From: Terriglobales bacterium
GTDB lineage: Bacteria > Acidobacteriota > Terriglobia > Terriglobales > Acidobacteriaceae
DNA length: 64,000 nt
Direction: 5' to 3'
Assembly (NCBI GenBank): GCA_035487355.1
Contig: DATHMF010000022.1
Span: forward strand, 124,001 to 188,000
A model generated the notes under the pieces. The model had not been told where the DNA came from. It saw nothing but the letters and a program-made list of their open reading frames with translations, and did not search any database. Positions 61,035 to 64,000 of this stretch are shown in pieces (the first letter of the stretch is position 1; each line of letters opens with the position of its first letter). The position numbers and the translations under genes are program-made.

Positions 61035-61653
61035 GCTTCAGTCCTTTCTTGCGTCAGCCTCTTTTTAACCCGTCTCTCAAACGTTCTAAACCATGCCTTC
61101 AGATAATTTGACGTGACAAATTGCAAATTGTGGGTTCTCATTAGGACATACGTTAACTAAGCAGGGCCTTTCATGCGCAAGTTTCCGTGTGGATCGGCTC
61201 GTGGTAGCAGCCATTTTCGTCTTTTGTGGCTCCGTCTCCAGTGCGCCGCCTCAGCGCAAGAAATCGGCTGAGCCAAAGCGTCGCTGCTTATCAACAAATC
61301 ATGCAGCATACTCCAGGTCACGACTGGCCAGTGGCCTGGAGCTTTGCTGTATTCTGATTGAGTCCAACTCCTGCCTATAATTCAAGAGGCTATGAAAAGC
61401 CAACCCTTTTTGGGAAACAAGTGTCAAATCGCAACAATCCAAAGTCCCGGCTCGCCCGGGACATAGATAAAAGCGGTAGGTCCTGGCTTTGGCCATGACG
61501 GAGCGAAGCGAACCCCGCCGCTTAGCGGCGGGTAGGAGGGTTAGAGAAGACTCAAGTCCCCACAAGGGACGACCGAGTCCTTTTTCTTTCGGAGAGGTTT
61601 CGCTTGAGCCGCGCCGCTAACGCTTGTAAAAATGCGAAAGGGTTGCAGACGGT
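61035..61653. repeat. gene-free stretch with hairpin repeats (61444-61532)
   Basis: No convincing gene; a 63-codon ORF over 61189-61380 lacks a ribosome site and family character. Two hairpins lie near 61450 and 61520: GTCCCGG/CCGGGAC (61444-61462) and CCCGCCGC-TTA-GCGGCGGG (61514-61532), with GGCTTTGGCC between. These are REP-like, as at 29545. Confidence 0.45.
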
Positions 61654-61875
61654 TCATTTGCCGTGGTCGCAATGACAATGGCGGTCTTCAGAGCAGCAGT
61701 TCCCTGGCTCAGCCAGCTTGCCATCGGGTCCAATGCATGTTTGCGTGAGCGCACACCAGAACAGACCTTCGTTCGAACGCGGAACGGTAGGATCGGGTTC
61801 CGCCCAAACATACTGGTTCTTGGAGTGCAGGTTCGAACACAGTCCAGGTCGTTCAATATTGAAGCGATCGCTCAT
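61654..61875 (-). CDS. small Cys-rich protein, last gene of molybdo-hydroxylase operon
   Basis: 73 residues with seven cysteines (C13, C41, C47, C60, C61, C67, C69) and several His in a hydrophilic sequence (MSDRFNIERPGLCSNLH, YVWAEPDPTVP, FWCALTQTC, NCCSEDRHCHCDHG). Its ATG overlaps the stop of the FAD-subunit gene by four bases (ATGA), showing translational coupling. It may be a metal or cofactor chaperone for the enzyme. No family named. Confidence 0.72.
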   Translation of the reverse strand: MSDRFNIERPGLCSNLHSKNQYVWAEPDPTVPRSNEGLFWCALTQTCIGPDGKLAEPGNCCSEDRHCHCDHGK

Positions 61876-62861
61876 GCGGCACCTCCCGCCTTCAGAATGG
61901 CGCGCTTGACCGCCACCCGCGCAAGCATAATTTTTTCCGCGTTACGGCCAAGGCTTTTGGCCTTGGCGACGGCTGCTTTGGCCGCAGCATCGGCGGTTTC
62001 GGCAGTAATCTTCTTTCCAATCAGGGCTTCGGCCGCCTCGGTTGAAAGCCACGGCACTGGCGCCACGTGGCCCAAGACCACACGGGCGCTGCTTACCGTG
62101 CCGCCGTTCATGGTAAGTGCTACTGCAGCCGTAGCATAGGGCCAATCAAAGGCTACCTTCTGCCGGACCTCATAGGCTGCGCTGTGAATGGAGCCGGGTC
62201 CCTTACCTGGCAGGACAATTTCCGTCACAATCTCGTTCGGTTTGAGGTCGTGTTCGCGTTCTTGTTCGCTTTTGGGAATCACAAAAAAATTCTCTAGAGC
62301 AACTTCACGTGTTGCCTTCGACCCCTGAATTCGTACCTTGGCCTGGTAGGCAATCAGCACGGGCGCGACCGTTGAAGGACTGACAAAATAAGCCGGCCCA
62401 TCATTTCCCAAAATGGCATGGTAGCGATTATCGCCTTCAAGGACGAGCGATTTGCCGTCGGCGCCCTGAGCGAGCAAGCCGTGTCCACTGCGGAAGTACC
62501 AGCAGCGCGGGCGCTGGCACAGGTTGCCACCGATTGTGGCGATGTTGCGTATCTGCGGGCTGGCAGCATCGTTGGCAGCTTCGGCGAGAACGGGATATGC
62601 CTGTTTTATCTTTGCATCCTCGGCGATCTCTGCCAGGGTCATCAGCGCTCCAATGCGCAAGCCATCACGCAGCACGCTCACGCCGCGCAGCTCCTTGATC
62701 CCTTTTATATTGACCAGGCGGTGGGGCGTGGTGACGTCATCTTTCATTAAAGAGATCAGGTCGGTACCGCCGGCCAGAATTTCAACATCGCCCCACTTAT
62801 CGCCAAGCAGGCCAGAGACCTGGTCTTTGCTGGTCGGAGTGGCGAAATCAAACGCTCGCAT
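61872..62861 (-). CDS. FAD-binding subunit of a xanthine-dehydrogenase-type molybdo-hydroxylase
   Basis: 329 residues from the ATG at 62861, preceded by AAAGGAGG. FAD-binding loops are recognisable: EILAGGTDLISLMKDD and SPQIRNIATIGGNLCQRPRCWYFR, then the C-terminal CO-dehydrogenase flavoprotein domain. The RPRCWYF segment resembles the PaoB/YagS group, whose members add a 4Fe-4S cluster; here the later cysteines of that cluster are missing. It overlaps the catalytic subunit gene by 14 bases. Confidence 0.88.
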   Translation of the reverse strand: MRAFDFATPTSKDQVSGLLGDKWGDVEILAGGTDLISLMKDDVTTPHRLVNIKGIKELRGVSVLRDGLRIGALMTLAEIAEDAKIKQAYPVLAEAANDAASPQIRNIATIGGNLCQRPRCWYFRSGHGLLAQGADGKSLVLEGDNRYHAILGNDGPAYFVSPSTVAPVLIAYQAKVRIQGSKATREVALENFFVIPKSEQEREHDLKPNEIVTEIVLPGKGPGSIHSAAYEVRQKVAFDWPYATAAVALTMNGGTVSSARVVLGHVAPVPWLSTEAAEALIGKKITAETADAAAKAAVAKAKSLGRNAEKIMLARVAVKRAILKAGGAA

Positions 62862-64000
62862 TGTTGCCTCCTTTGTTGAGGGCCGCCAGGACGCGGTCGG
62901 GGGTGATGGGCAGGAAGGGCACACGCACGCCAATGGCATTGGCCACAGCATTGGAGATGGCCGCCGACGGTGAGACCATGCACGGTTCGCCCAGGCCGAT
63001 GGGGCCGCGCTCGTCGTATCCTTTGCCGGTCATCATGTGAACTACCATCTCGCCGACATCGCCGATGTTGGCCAGGCGATAGAATTCCATGTTGGGATTC
63101 AACATCCGGCCGTTGACCGGATCCATGATTTTCTCTTCGTAGAGCGTCGTAGCAACGCCCATGATCATGGCGCCGTAGCACTGGCTCTCAGCGGTTTTAA
63201 GGCTGACGACCAGACCGCAATCCTGTACGCAGACCATTTTATTCATTTTCACGATGCCGGTTTCTGTGTCTACGGAAACGTCAGCCATCATAGCGCCGCC
63301 AACGCCGCTGCTGTTAAGGTTGCCAGGGCCGGGGTTCTTGCCGACCACTTGAATGGCCTGGGTTCCCAATTTGGAACAAGCATCTTTCCAGTTCAAGCTG
63401 CGGCTGGGATCTGACTTTACGCGAATCGTGCTGTTGACCGCCTCCAGGTCTGCAGGCTGAGCATTGAGTGCGGGCGCCACTTTGGCAAAGAGCTGGTTCA
63501 GGGCATCCACCGCGGCGCGGCGTGTCGAGGTAGAGACACCGCCAATGGTAGAGCTGCCGCCGGAGGCGCCGGAAGCCGGATATTGATTATCACCGATGTT
63601 CAATTGCACCTGGTCGAGGGGGATTCCCAGGGAATCGGCAGCAACGATCTGGATTGCCGTGCGGTTTCCGACCCCGAGGTCCTGCGTTCCCATTTTCAGG
63701 TCGACGGAGCCGTCAGGAGCGATGGTGAGCCCGCAGTTGCTGTTATGACCGCGCCCGCCCCAGGTGTGAATGGAAAGACCGAGTCCACGCTTTACGGGGC
63801 CGTCACCATTTTTGCCGCGGGGACGCCAGTTTGCCTTCCAGCCAATCAGGTCGGCGGCGATGAGCAGTTCATCGCGATAGGTGTCGGCGCGATGGAAGGT
63901 ATCCTGCGGCGGAGCTGCTATCTGAAGATTTTTCAGAAACATATCCAGCGGGTCCATGTTCAGTTTGGCCGCCAGGTCTTCCAGGGCGCCCATGGTGATC
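62848..64000 (-). CDS. molybdopterin-binding catalytic subunit of the same enzyme (5' end outside window)
   Basis: The frame is open at the right edge, so only the C-terminal part (about 383 residues) is seen. It matches the molybdenum-binding domain of xanthine dehydrogenase/aldehyde oxidase family: RGLGLSIHTWGGRGHNSNCG, GTQDLGVGNRTAIQIVAADSLGIPLDQVQLNIGDNQYPASGASGGSST, VGKNPG, and the catalytic glutamate in GLGEPCMVSPSAAISNAVANAIG. The stop overlaps the start of the FAD subunit. The substrate is unknown. Confidence 0.9.
   Translation of the reverse strand, partial: ITMGALEDLAAKLNMDPLDMFLKNLQIAAPPQDTFHRADTYRDELLIAADLIGWKANWRPRGKNGDGPVKRGLGLSIHTWGGRGHNSNCGLTIAPDGSVDLKMGTQDLGVGNRTAIQIVAADSLGIPLDQVQLNIGDNQYPASGASGGSSTIGGVSTSTRRAAVDALNQLFAKVAPALNAQPADLEAVNSTIRVKSDPSRSLNWKDACSKLGTQAIQVVGKNPGPGNLNSSGVGGAMMADVSVDTETGIVKMNKMVCVQDCGLVVSLKTAESQCYGAMIMGVATTLYEEKIMDPVNGRMLNPNMEFYRLANIGDVGEMVVHMMTGKGYDERGPIGLGEPCMVSPSAAISNAVANAIGVRVPFLPITPDRVLAALNKGGNNASV

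Noticed and set aside
61189..61380. 63-codon plus-strand ORF in the gene-free stretch before the molybdo-hydroxylase operon.
   Set aside because: No ribosome site and no family-like composition.
1..64000. Search for CRISPR arrays, rRNA genes, phage genes and transposases.
   Set aside because: No regularly spaced repeat array, no rRNA sequence and no recognisable transposase or integrase seen.

Overview
The window looks like chromosomal DNA from a soil-type Acidobacteriota (Terriglobia-like) genome. This is inferred from gene content: an Oar-like TonB-dependent receptor with an N-terminal carboxypeptidase-regulatory domain, four ECF sigma factors (three with recognisable membrane anti-sigma partners), many secreted orphan proteins, a PDZ-TPR-CHAT protein, STY0301, DUF6526, DUF962 and DUF6968 families, and short hairpin-rich interspersed repeats. 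Strong AGGAGG-type ribosome sites are common, and GTG/TTG starts occur. There is no rRNA operon, CRISPR array, prophage or recognisable transposase. The molybdo-hydroxylase gene at the right edge and the HEAT-repeat gene at the left edge are cut by the window.

Layout. 1-6.5 kb: HEAT protein end, beta-carbonic anhydrase, a CAU tRNA, a two-gene micro-operon (zinc-finger-like protein plus a 33-residue membrane peptide), a large secreted protein with Ig-like repeats, and a DUF6526 gene broken by an amber codon. 6.7-17.6 kb: an MDR oxidoreductase, DUF962, an AraC-type regulator, two ECF sigma units around a secreted toroid-like protein, an aminotransferase and a heme/copper monooxygenase-like protein. 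17.7-22.4 kb: a charged secreted protein, an amino-acid racemase, a DHCW cupin, a B12-binding radical SAM enzyme and an HExxH secreted protein. 22.4-27.7 kb: the most interesting module, namely a strong promoter, a secreted Cys-rich peptide, a secreted PDZ-TPR-CHAT protease candidate and, convergent to it, a membrane anti-sigma and its sigma factor. 27.9-38 kb: secreted small-domain proteins, a zf-HC2/DUF4349 anti-sigma unit, a MITE-like element, TrmJ, an esterase, a YkgJ cysteine-cluster protein, an HI0933-type flavoprotein and a bestrophin-like protein.

38.3-64 kb: the TonB receptor, small and secreted orphans, an ABC exporter, L-fuconate dehydratase, a cluster of tiny membrane proteins, a tandem paralogue operon, a HAD phosphatase, a Sel1-repeat protein, a secreted propeller-like protein with an acidic tail, a His/Met-rich membrane pair, a GntR-methyltransferase pair, a GNAT acetyltransferase and a molybdo-hydroxylase operon ending in a small Cys-rich protein.

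Functionally the region is dominated by envelope sensing (sigma/anti-sigma pairs, CHAT protease), secreted polymer-binding or degrading proteins and nutrient uptake, with scattered redox enzymes. Several perfect inverted repeats sit directly in front of genes and are likely operators. All functional calls come from reading the sequence and recalling families; no database search was run.
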